Origin: Gammaproteobacteria bacterium
Lineage (GTDB): Bacteria > Pseudomonadota > Gammaproteobacteria > Pseudomonadales > Cellvibrionaceae
Assembly (NCBI GenBank): GCA_021151835.1
Contig: JAGKWO010000014.1
Location: 43,102-107,101 of the forward strand
Length of the DNA stretch: 64,000 bases
Direction: 5' to 3'
Shown here: positions 27,901 to 35,355 of the stretch, one piece after another
Layout of the letters: every line of letters starts with the position of its first letter
Position numbering within the stretch: the stretch's first letter is position 1
Notes under the pieces: model-generated
What the model was told of the DNA's origin: nothing
Database searches by the model: none
Seen by the model: the letters and a program-made list of their open reading frames with translations, nothing else
Program-made: the position numbers and the translations under genes

Positions 27901-28575
27901 CGGGGTTGGTAATGCCGATCTGGCTTGCAAGGAATATCCTGTGTGGTGCCACAAGAGCGCGGAAAATAAAAAGTAACTATTCATCCCCAATGCAAAATGC
28001 CACTCGATAATATTTTCCCACCGATCCCTGGCATCACCTGTTAACAGCGCATTGCAGAACACGCTGGTCAACCCTAATAAAAGCAAGCCGACAGAGAGCC
28101 AGGTTTTATATGTGATCCACACGGGTTTTGCCGGAAAGCGCAACAATAATTGCCGCAGGAACAACATTTGCGCCAACACGGTAAAGGAAAAATAAATCGT
28201 TACACCATAGCGCCGCAGCAGTTGGTAGAAATCACCATCGCTGCCCAAAAAATTAGCGTAGAGCACTAAAAAAATGGCACCGGTAATACCAATGATATTG
28301 AGCGGGCGGGTTGCTGTTTTGGGAGCAGAGTAAAGTGCCAGGTAGTGGCTGACATGCAACCAGTAGCTGACCAGCAGCGCGGCATTAAAAGTCATCACTG
28401 CGCGGAATAAAAACAGCGCATCGCTGGAGCGCGCGGCCCTGCTGATCGACGTGCACCCGCTCCAGTACGGCAGGCACCAATCGATAGCGCCGGCCATGCT
28501 GCTCCACAACCAGGCCCCGTGTACTACCAACAGTGGCAACAGGAATATTAACCAGGCGGTGTGAACGGGTTGCAC
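27895..28575 (-). CDS. Six-helix integral membrane protein (Frag1/DRAM-like?)
   Basis: 226 residues with about six hydrophobic segments. After the first helix comes CLPYWSGCTSISRAAR, with two Cys and a conserved-looking polar motif that resembles Frag1/DRAM/Sfk1 membrane proteins. That assignment is from memory of the pattern. No enzymatic motif. No clear partner gene. Confidence 0.75.
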   Translation of the reverse strand: MQPVHTAWLIFLLPLLVVHGAWLWSSMAGAIDWCLPYWSGCTSISRAARSSDALFLFRAVMTFNAALLVSYWLHVSHYLALYSAPKTATRPLNIIGITGAIFLVLYANFLGSDGDFYQLLRRYGVTIYFSFTVLAQMLFLRQLLLRFPAKPVWITYKTWLSVGLLLLGLTSVFCNALLTGDARDRWENIIEWHFALGMNSYFLFSALLWHHTGYSLQARSALPTPK

Positions 28576-28713
28576 GTTGTTTGCCTCGCAATGGCACTAC
28601 TCGGAATAAACTTACTCTAAACCCCTTGCCGGCTAAAGGCGACCTGGAAGCGTTTAGTTGCGTGGCAAATTCCGGTAAGCTGCGCGCACTTTTTTGAGCG
28701 AGTCATCCAACCC

Positions 28714-29598
28714 ATGAAAAACCATCTGGCACCCATATTGGTTAAAGCCATGGCCCTTCTGCCGCTGGGATTGTTGCGCAGCATCGGTAGCCTTTTGGGG
28801 CGTATTGTATGGTGGATGAACGACCGCTCGGCCAAGGTGACGCGCACCAATATCGCCCTGTGTTTTCCCGAGCTAACGCCCACCGAACAAACCCGCCTTG
28901 CCCAACAAAGCCTGCAAGAAACCGCCAAAACGGCGATGGAGGCCGGGGCGATCTGGCGCAACTCGTGGGAATGGCTGGATCGCCGGATTGTCACCAAAGA
29001 AGGCGATGATCTGCTGCGCGCCAAATTGGCTGAAGGTAAAGGCGTGCTGGTACTGGCGCCGCACCACGGTAATTGGGAGGTCGTTGCGCCTTATCTGGCA
29101 AGTGTGGCCAACCTCACGGCGATGTACCAGCCGCTGGAAAATCCGAAAATGGATGAACTGGTGCTGGCAGGGCGCAGCAAGTTGAACATCACCATGGCGC
29201 CTACCAATCGCAAGGGTGTAATGATGTTGTTCAAAGCCCTGCAAGGCGGAACTATTGTGGGCATTTTGCCGGACCAGGTGCCGGCGCGTGATGCCGGTGG
29301 TGACGTTGCGCCCTTTATGGGCCAGCCGGCATTGACGATGACGCTGGTGCACGGGCTGATCCAGCGCACCGGCTGCGCAGTTTGTTCCTGTTATGCGGAG
29401 CGGGTGCCGGGTGGCTTCAAGATGGTGGTGCTGGAGGCCGATCCCGCTATTTACAGCGAAGACCAGCACACCTCGGTCACCGGCCTGAATGCCAGCGTTG
29501 CTGCCTGTGTGCGGCGCGCGCCGGCGCAATACCAATGGGAGTACAAACGCTTCCGCCGGTTGCCGCCTGAATATGCAAAAGTCTATGTTTACCGTTAA
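28714..29598 (+). CDS. LpxL/HtrB-family lipid A acyltransferase
   Basis: 294 residues. N-terminal membrane anchor, then the family motif APHHGNWE (catalytic His and Glu, about residues 112-119), LPDQVPARDAGG and WEYKRFR near the C-terminus. The family adds secondary acyl chains to lipid A at the inner membrane. Whether it is LpxL, LpxM or a paralogue cannot be decided from the sequence alone. It appears to be a single-gene unit. Confidence 0.88.
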   Translation: MKNHLAPILVKAMALLPLGLLRSIGSLLGRIVWWMNDRSAKVTRTNIALCFPELTPTEQTRLAQQSLQETAKTAMEAGAIWRNSWEWLDRRIVTKEGDDLLRAKLAEGKGVLVLAPHHGNWEVVAPYLASVANLTAMYQPLENPKMDELVLAGRSKLNITMAPTNRKGVMMLFKALQGGTIVGILPDQVPARDAGGDVAPFMGQPALTMTLVHGLIQRTGCAVCSCYAERVPGGFKMVVLEADPAIYSEDQHTSVTGLNASVAACVRRAPAQYQWEYKRFRRLPPEYAKVYVYR

Positions 29599-29711
29599 AA
29601 GCCAGGTGGATTTACCTATGGGGCGTGTGTTTACCCGGTCCTAGCGGCTACAATTAGTCCACTTGAATTTTTATAACCATTTTCACCCTCGTGATATTGC
29701 CGGTTGTTGTG

Positions 29712-30521
29712 ATGAAATTAAAAACCAATTCTTCTGCGGGGCGCACTGTGTGCCGTCTCGGCTTGTTAACTTTGGCCCTGGCTTCGCTCAGTGCTTGTAC
29801 CAATCAAAAACTGCACCAGCAAACCCAGGCCAATTTGGCCAGTGCCCAGGAATGTATCGCCGCGCACCAGGCCCAAAGTGCTGAACACAACCAACAACAA
29901 GCACAAATCCTCGCCCAGTTGCAGCAGGTCCAAAGCCAGTTGGAAACCCAGCAGCGAGCGCTGGAAGCCAGGCCCCAGGTCGTTGAGCGCCTGGTCCCGA
30001 AAGCCGATTGCCCCGCGCCGGTAGATAATAGCGCCAGGAAAGCCAACGCCAAAGACCAGGGCCAGACCGACAAGCAAGTCGTCGGTTTGCGCGAGCAGAC
30101 ATTGATTGCCGGTCTGAATGTGGTGATGAATGCCCGGATCAATACCAATGCGGCCAATTCGGTGATCGATGCGCGCAACATCCAGATGTTTGAGCGCAAC
30201 GGGGAAGAGTGGGTGCGTTTCACCATTTTCAATCCGGAAACCAAAGAGCCCCATGTGCTTGAGCGCAAGCGTTTGCGTTTCCAGACAGTACAAACGTCCA
30301 ATCCGACCCCGGATCGCCGCCCGGTGGTGGAAATCCGTTTTACCATCGGCAAGTTGAACCAGCGCGGCGAATTTATCCTCGCGGACCGCAGTACCTCTGA
30401 ATATCCCATCCTGATTGGCCGCAACCTGTTGCGCGATGTGATGCTGGTGGATGTTAGCGGCAATAACCTCGCCCCGCTCCAGCGCAGCGATGCGTCCAGC
30501 TCAGCCGCCGCCAAAAACTAG
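29712..30521 (+). CDS. Retropepsin-like 'ATP-dependent zinc protease' family lipoprotein
   Basis: 269 residues from ATG 29712. Lipoprotein signal with lipobox LSAC (Cys29), a Gln-rich predicted coiled coil about 35-85, then a retropepsin-like domain of the PF05618 type about 120-250. The active-site loop that normally reads DTGA reads INTNAANS here (Asn144), so the catalytic Asp appears to be replaced. It heads a cluster with an inactive-transglutaminase/7TM protein and an ATP-grasp ligase, a triad known from comparative genomics of gammaproteobacteria. A GTG at 29691 in frame is an alternative start. Confidence 0.82.
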   Translation: MKLKTNSSAGRTVCRLGLLTLALASLSACTNQKLHQQTQANLASAQECIAAHQAQSAEHNQQQAQILAQLQQVQSQLETQQRALEARPQVVERLVPKADCPAPVDNSARKANAKDQGQTDKQVVGLREQTLIAGLNVVMNARINTNAANSVIDARNIQMFERNGEEWVRFTIFNPETKEPHVLERKRLRFQTVQTSNPTPDRRPVVEIRFTIGKLNQRGEFILADRSTSEYPILIGRNLLRDVMLVDVSGNNLAPLQRSDASSSAAAKN

Positions 30522-30578
30522 GCCTTGCTTTAATTACCGGAGCCGGTCTACGCACCGGCTTTGCCAGGAACAAATCCC

Positions 30579-32135
30579 ATGAAAAAACCCTCCCGTGCCC
30601 CGTTTTACACTGTCATAGGCATTCTGGCCCTGATCGGTTTGGTCACTGCCTGGATGCGCCATGTGCAGATGGAAATCCCCTTTACTCCCGGTGTGCAAAA
30701 ACCGGTATGGCTGATTGAAGCGCGGATCGATTTTGACGCGACCGGTGAACCGGTCACTGCGCGCCTGGGCTTGCCGGATAACCCGCCCGGCTACCGCAGT
30801 TTCAGCGAGCAGGCGGCCGCCCCCGGTTATGGTTATTCGGTAGTGGCGGAAAACGGCGTGCGCCGGGGCGAGTGGTCCAAGCGCGAGGCGATTGGCCCGC
30901 AAACTATCTATTACAAAACCCAGTTTATCGATGTGGATAATGAAGCCGCCCAGGATGTGCCGACTGACCAGCCCGTACCCGCCCATGTCGATTGGGATGG
31001 CTCCTCACAGGAAACCGCTGCCCAGCAAGTGCTGGATATCGCCTGGGGCAAATCCAGTAGCCCGCAAAGCCTGACGCGCGAACTGATTAAATTGCTCAAC
31101 AGCGATAACCTCGACCAGAACGCGGCGCTGTTGTTATCCGCCCAAACCGATCGTTCGGCGCTGGTGGAAAAACTGATCAACCAGGCCGGCATCCCGGCGC
31201 GCCCCGCCCTCGGTCTTTACCTGGAAGATGCCCGTCGCCACCAGAACCTGACCCGGCTGGTACAGGTATACGACGGCCACGAGTGGGTGCTGTTTAACCC
31301 GACCACCGGCGAGCAAGGCGTGCCGGAAAACCTGTTGTTATGGCATACCGGTGGCGAATCGATCCTGGATGTGGCGGGTGGCAACCGCTCGCGCGTGAGT
31401 TTCTCGATGATCCACCAAACCGTGCCGGCGCTGGACCTGATCAAAGCGCAATTCAAGGAAAGCGCGTTCAGTGTGCTGAGCATCCAGCATTTGCCGATTG
31501 AAGAACAAAGTATGTTCAAGCTGCTGCTATTGCTGCCTATCGGCGCCCTGGTGGTGGTGTTTATGCGCATTATTATCGGCCTGAAAACTTCCGGTACATT
31601 TATGCCGATCCTGATTGCCATGGCGTTTTTGCAAACGTCGCTGGTGTTGGGGGTGGTGAGTTTTGTCACGGTAGTGGCGATGGGACTGGTGTTGCGTACC
31701 TATTTATCGCGCTTGAACCTGTTGTTGATCTCGCGGATTGCGACGCTGGTGGTGCTGGTGATTTTCATTATTTCCGCGCTCAGCCTGATCGGTTACCAGA
31801 TGGGCTTTAACACCGGCATGACCATCACTTTCTTCCCGATGATTATCATCGCCTGGACCATTGAGCGCATGTCCATCCTTTGGGAAGAAGAAGGCCCCAA
31901 GGAGGTCATGGTACAGGGCGGTGGCAGCTTGCTGGTTGCGGTACTGGCGTATACCTTGATGCAATTCCCGCTGGTGGGGCACCTCACGTTCAACTTCCCC
32001 GAGCTGAACCTGGTGGCGCTGGCGCTGATCATGTTGATGGGTCAATACACCGGCTACAAACTTTCCGAACTGCGCCGTTTCCGCGCCATGGTGGATAACC
32101 AGAATAGCCAGGAGCGCAAAGGAGCTGAGTCATGA
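30579..32135 (+). CDS. Inactive transglutaminase domain fused to seven transmembrane helices
   Basis: 518 residues. One N-terminal membrane helix, a periplasmic transglutaminase-like domain (about 40-295, with HEWVLFNPTTGEQGV near the end but without a convincing Cys-His-Asp triad), then seven hydrophobic helices from about 310 to 500 (KTSGTFMPILIAMAF is characteristic). This matches the 'inactive transglutaminase-7TM' (UUP1-like) family. It overlaps the following ATP-grasp gene by four bases, so the two proteins are probably partners. ATG 30579 is chosen over 30561 because of AGGA spacing. Confidence 0.88.
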   Translation: MKKPSRAPFYTVIGILALIGLVTAWMRHVQMEIPFTPGVQKPVWLIEARIDFDATGEPVTARLGLPDNPPGYRSFSEQAAAPGYGYSVVAENGVRRGEWSKREAIGPQTIYYKTQFIDVDNEAAQDVPTDQPVPAHVDWDGSSQETAAQQVLDIAWGKSSSPQSLTRELIKLLNSDNLDQNAALLLSAQTDRSALVEKLINQAGIPARPALGLYLEDARRHQNLTRLVQVYDGHEWVLFNPTTGEQGVPENLLLWHTGGESILDVAGGNRSRVSFSMIHQTVPALDLIKAQFKESAFSVLSIQHLPIEEQSMFKLLLLLPIGALVVVFMRIIIGLKTSGTFMPILIAMAFLQTSLVLGVVSFVTVVAMGLVLRTYLSRLNLLLISRIATLVVLVIFIISALSLIGYQMGFNTGMTITFFPMIIIAWTIERMSILWEEEGPKEVMVQGGGSLLVAVLAYTLMQFPLVGHLTFNFPELNLVALALIMLMGQYTGYKLSELRRFRAMVDNQNSQERKGAES

Positions 32136-33178
32136 GTGAATCAGCTCCGGCGTCTACACCGGCAGCTGCCCCGGTGACCAAGCCAGCGCTGGCGGCACCC
32201 GCAGGCATCAAGCGCTGGTGGAATTCCTGGGTCAGCCCCTGGCGTTTGAAGCGCATGGGCATACTGGGAATGAACTGCCGCAACCACGATTTTATCGCGG
32301 CGTACAACCCGCGCAGCCTGTTCCCGCTGGTGGATAACAAACTCAAGACCAAGTTGCTGGCGGAAGAATACGAAGTCGCCACGCCCAAGCTGTTTTTTGT
32401 GGTCAACTCCCAGCACGAGATTTCCCATATCGAAGACAAGTTGATGGCGCTGGAAGCCTTTGCTGTTAAGCCGGCCAAAGGCTCGGGCGGCAAGGGCATC
32501 CTGGTAATCATCGGTCGCCGCGGGGACAAGTTCATCAAATCCTCGGGTGTGGAAATCAGCATTGAAGATATTCGCCGCCACATGAGTAACGCCCTCGCGG
32601 GCCTCTATTCCCTGGGCGGTAAACCCGATGTGGTGATCGTGGAGGACCTGATCCAGTTCGACGATTACTTCAAGGATTATTCCTACGAAGGCGTGCCGGA
32701 TATCCGCATCATTATTTTCAAAGGTTATCCGGTGATGGCGATGTTGCGCCTCGCCACCCACAAGTCCGACGGCAAAGCCAACCTGCACCAGGGCGCAGTG
32801 GGGGTGGGGCTGGATATCGCCACCGGCCGTGCACTCAACGCCGTGCAACATTCCAAACCGGTCACCCACCACCCGGATACCAGGCGCGCGCTCAACGAAA
32901 TCGAGATCGCCAACTGGCGTAATTGGTTGCTGCTTGCTGCGCGCTGCTATGAAATGACGGGCCTGGGTTATATCGGTACCGATCTGGTATTGGATAAAGT
33001 ACGCGGCGCGCAATTGCTCGAACTCAACGCCCGGCCCGGTCTGGCGATCCAGGTCGCCAACGGTCGCGGTCTGTTGCCGCGCTTGCGCCATATCGAAGCG
33101 CTGAAAGAACGTATGCATCGCACACCGGAACAACGGGTGGATTATGTGATGAAGACGTTTACGGCTGATGGTTTGTAA
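32132..33178 (+). CDS. Alpha-L-glutamate ligase-like ATP-grasp protein (RimK-related)
   Basis: 348 residues. ATP-grasp core: KPAKGSGGKGILVI (nucleotide-binding glycine loop, Lys), IVEDLIQFDDYF, RIIIFKGYPVMAMLR, and ELNARPGLAIQVAN (Mg-binding Glu/Asn). The family forms amide bonds, typically Glu or peptide ligation. The N-terminal 40 residues are Ala/Pro rich. It is translationally coupled to the 7TM protein. A tiny membrane-protein gene follows 59 bp downstream before a terminator, so it may belong to this operon. Confidence 0.9.
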   Translation: MSESAPASTPAAAPVTKPALAAPAGIKRWWNSWVSPWRLKRMGILGMNCRNHDFIAAYNPRSLFPLVDNKLKTKLLAEEYEVATPKLFFVVNSQHEISHIEDKLMALEAFAVKPAKGSGGKGILVIIGRRGDKFIKSSGVEISIEDIRRHMSNALAGLYSLGGKPDVVIVEDLIQFDDYFKDYSYEGVPDIRIIIFKGYPVMAMLRLATHKSDGKANLHQGAVGVGLDIATGRALNAVQHSKPVTHHPDTRRALNEIEIANWRNWLLLAARCYEMTGLGYIGTDLVLDKVRGAQLLELNARPGLAIQVANGRGLLPRLRHIEALKERMHRTPEQRVDYVMKTFTADGL

Positions 33179-33237
33179 TCTTTCATTTTTTTAATCAGCG
33201 GCGAGCATCGCCCTTACATACAACTGGAGCAATAATT

Positions 33238-33357
33238 ATGTCGACATCCGCTATCGTTGGGCCTGGCCTGTTAATGGGTACCTTTGCACTTATCATTGTG
33301 ATTGGCGCTGTGCTCGCACTCATTGAAAACCGCCTCGCGGCTGCGCGTGAGCATTGA
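33238..33357 (+). CDS. 39-residue single-span membrane micro-protein A
   Basis: ATG after CTGGAGC to TGA. Short N-terminus (MSTSAIVGPG), one hydrophobic helix (LMGTFALIIVIGAVLALI), then a charged tail (ENRLAAAREH). It shares layout and residues with micro-proteins B and C: a small N-terminus, one helix, and a hydrophobic-Glu/Asp-charged tail, with REH ending A and C. It lies 59 bp after the ATP-grasp gene and before a strong terminator. Confidence 0.7.
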   Translation: MSTSAIVGPGLLMGTFALIIVIGAVLALIENRLAAAREH

Positions 33358-33377
33358 GTGCTGCTGCTGCATAAAAA

Positions 33378-33408
33378 AACCGGGCCACACGGTGCCCGGT
33401 TTTTTTTC
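33378..33408 (+). terminator. Rho-independent terminator after micro-protein A
   Basis: The stem accgggc / gcccggt is followed by a run of eight T, 21 bases after the stop. It also ends the InTG-7TM/ATP-grasp operon. Confidence 0.9.
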
Positions 33409-33542
33409 GCCAATGAAATAGCACAACATTATTTCAACCTCCTTTGTTTATCCGATAGGTGATAAAAGCGTTGGCTCACGCGTCAAACAGGCGTTAGTGC
33501 CAGTGGTCATAGTTCTATGTCCACAAAAAAGGAGACATCATC

Positions 33543-33665
33543 ATGTTAGTTTCCGGTGTAATTGCCAGTACATTGCTTATCGGTGCCATGACTATTTTAT
33601 TGGTTACGGGTTTAGCGCTCACCCTGGTTGATCATAAACGTGAGGCGACACGATTTATTTCCTGA
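33543..33665 (+). CDS. 40-residue single-span membrane micro-protein B
   Basis: ATG preceded by AAAAAAGGAGACATCATC, a near-perfect Shine-Dalgarno. Sequence begins MLVSGVIAST, followed by one hydrophobic helix (LLIGAMTILLVTGLALTLV) and tail DHKREATRFIS. The first five residues match micro-protein C (MLVSG), and the helix exit (LTLVDHK) matches C (LAVVDKK). Located between a terminator and the DUF5924 gene. Confidence 0.7.
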   Translation: MLVSGVIASTLLIGAMTILLVTGLALTLVDHKREATRFIS

Positions 33666-33743
33666 CGCACAGTTTACGCAATGAAATGGATTTTTAACCA
33701 GATCCGGTGAACGCCGCTGGCATTCTGAATGTCATTAGTCAGC

Positions 33744-33793
33744 AATGATTTTTAACTGAATGATTGATAAAAAATGATTTCAATAAAATGATT
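33744..33793. repeat. Four direct repeats AATGATT at 14-15 bp spacing
   Basis: AATGATT occurs at 33744, 33759, 33773 and 33787 in AT-rich DNA ending 30 bp before the DUF5924 start codon. The position fits an operator array for the downstream gene, but AT-rich composition could produce it by chance. Confidence 0.4.
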
Positions 33794-33823
33794 GATGCAT
33801 GTTAATGGCACCCAGGATGAAGG

Positions 33824-34945
33824 ATGTTCAAGTTTCTCAGTGATCTGGCCCCTAAAGTTATCGCCCTGTCGGATCGCTTTCCATGGGCGGTACCCTTGTT
33901 CGGATTTGGTTCCGGTCTTGCCAGTTTTTTTCTCGTGGAACGCAAACAGGAATTTGCACAAATAATTGCCGTACTGATTCTCGCGAGTTGGTGTTGGTTG
34001 TTAATGGAAAAAAGTATGCATCGCCTGGTGCGGCGCTGGTTTGGATTCCAATTGCCACAACCCTTGTTTGCCTATGCGGCGCAACTGGTTCACCAGGAAA
34101 GTTTATTCTTTGTCATTCCCTTCTTTTTTATCACCACCGCGTGGAATAGTGGCCAGGCAATTTATACCGGCGTGTTAATGGCCGCGACCGTGGTATCAAT
34201 TATCGACCCGATTTATTTTCGCGGGTTAGTACCGCGGCGCACCTGGTATTTTACGTTCCATGGCCTCACGTTGTTTGCAGTGCTGCTCACCGCATTGCCA
34301 ATTATTTTCCATTTACCTACGGCCAAAAGTTATTTGTGGTCGCTGGCAATTGCATTGCTGGTAACACTTGCCGGTGTCGTGAGCGAATCAACGTGGCGAT
34401 GGTGGAAACGCGGTGTACTGGTAATCATCCTTACCGGCGTTTTCGGGCTGGCAGGGTTGTGGGCGCGGCCGTGGGTTCCGCCAGCAACCTTGTGGTTAAC
34501 CGAAGTGGCCATCACCCAGTCGATTGATGACGTTAACCGTGCGCCGGAAAATAATCTCAAAACATTGAGCCAGGCTGAATTACAAAAAGGTTTGTATGCC
34601 TATACCTCGATCCATGCACCGCGCGGTTTAAACGAGCGTATTTATCACGTCTGGTTTCTGGATGGTAAGGTGGTTGATAAGGTGGCGCTGGAGATCAACG
34701 GCGGGCGCGAAGCCGGTTACCGCGCCTGGAGCCATAAAGTCAATTTCCCGGAAAATTCTCTTGGGCGCTGGCAAATCCATGTCGTGACCGAGGCGAATCA
34801 ATTAATTGGTATTTTGCGGTTTACCGTCGTCGCTGGTACAACAACAGAAAACCTGGCCAGTCCATCGAGTTCCGCTACCTCTTCAGCCGCGCCGATGACA
34901 CCGGACGCCGCGCTAAAAACGCCGCTAATGAATTTGATTGAATAA
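33824..34945 (+). CDS. DUF5924/DUF2914 membrane protein
   Basis: 373 residues. About seven or eight hydrophobic helices in 20-230, containing HQESLFFVIPFFF, then a periplasmic-looking beta-rich DUF2914 domain about 240-345 (HVWFLDGKVVDKVALEINGGREAGYR, in two parts; GRWQIHVVT). The end is Ser/Ala rich. Function unknown. Flanked by two related micro-proteins, B upstream and C downstream. AGG directly precedes the ATG with poor spacing; GGATGAAGG is the best ribosome site. Confidence 0.85.
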   Translation: MFKFLSDLAPKVIALSDRFPWAVPLFGFGSGLASFFLVERKQEFAQIIAVLILASWCWLLMEKSMHRLVRRWFGFQLPQPLFAYAAQLVHQESLFFVIPFFFITTAWNSGQAIYTGVLMAATVVSIIDPIYFRGLVPRRTWYFTFHGLTLFAVLLTALPIIFHLPTAKSYLWSLAIALLVTLAGVVSESTWRWWKRGVLVIILTGVFGLAGLWARPWVPPATLWLTEVAITQSIDDVNRAPENNLKTLSQAELQKGLYAYTSIHAPRGLNERIYHVWFLDGKVVDKVALEINGGREAGYRAWSHKVNFPENSLGRWQIHVVTEANQLIGILRFTVVAGTTTENLASPSSSATSSAAPMTPDAALKTPLMNLIE

Positions 34946-35015
34946 TTATTGGTGCGCGATCATTCGCGAGTTTTATCGCGCGCTGTAGTGAATGGTTACG
35001 CATTCGTTTCTGCGT

Positions 35016-35029
35016 TTGCGCTAGATCAA
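35016..35029. promoter_or_regulatory. Degenerate FNR/ANR-like box
   Basis: TTGCGCTAGATCAA matches the second half-site (ATCAA) fully and the first as TTG only. Its centre is 31 bp, about three helical turns, from the perfect box at 35047-35060. Confidence 0.35.
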
Positions 35030-35046
35030 ACCCTGCAAAAAATTTC

Positions 35047-35060
35047 TTGATCGATATCAA
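35047..35060. promoter_or_regulatory. Perfect FNR/ANR box upstream of micro-protein C
   Basis: TTGATCGATATCAA matches the FNR consensus TTGAT-N4-ATCAA at every defined position and is a full palindrome. It is 78 bp before the micro-protein C start codon, in the gap after the DUF5924 gene. This implies induction at low oxygen. Confidence 0.75.
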
Positions 35061-35137
35061 AAAGTACCTGCCGGCAAACGGGCAAGCTAACCCTGACGGC
35101 ACTGATAACCAGTGCGCTTCCAGGTGGGGAAATCACT

Positions 35138-35257
35138 ATGTTAGTTTCAGGTATTGTTGGCACTGGTGCGTTGGTAGCGGTTTTGATTTTATTGTTTATC
35201 GGCGGTGTGGCATTGGCCGTAGTGGATAAAAAAGCGGACGCGCACCGCGAGCATTAA
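35138..35257 (+). CDS. 39-residue single-span membrane micro-protein C
   Basis: ATG after GGTGGGGAAATCACT to TAA. Sequence starts MLVSGIVGTG; one hydrophobic helix (ALVAVLILLFIGGVALAVV) and a charged tail (DKKADAHREH). Related to micro-proteins A and B. It is the only one with a perfect FNR/ANR box upstream. Size and layout recall tiny single-helix subunits of respiratory oxidases (CcoM- or CydX-like), but no identity is claimed. Confidence 0.7.
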   Translation: MLVSGIVGTGALVAVLILLFIGGVALAVVDKKADAHREH

Positions 35258-35281
35258 TTACCGCCGGATTGGCTCCGCCCC

Positions 35282-35310
35282 AAAAAAAAAGCCAGGCATT
35301 ACTGCCTGGC
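35282..35310 (-). terminator. Rho-independent terminator of the TonB-receptor transcript
   Basis: The stem gccaggca / tgcctggc (loop ttac) carries nine A on its left, i.e. nine T at the 3' end of the minus-strand RNA. On the plus strand it still forms a hairpin after micro-protein C, without a T-tail. Confidence 0.88.
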
Positions 35311-35355
35311 AACTTGTGGAGAGTGAAACGTTAAGGGACGCGATCAACCGGCGAG

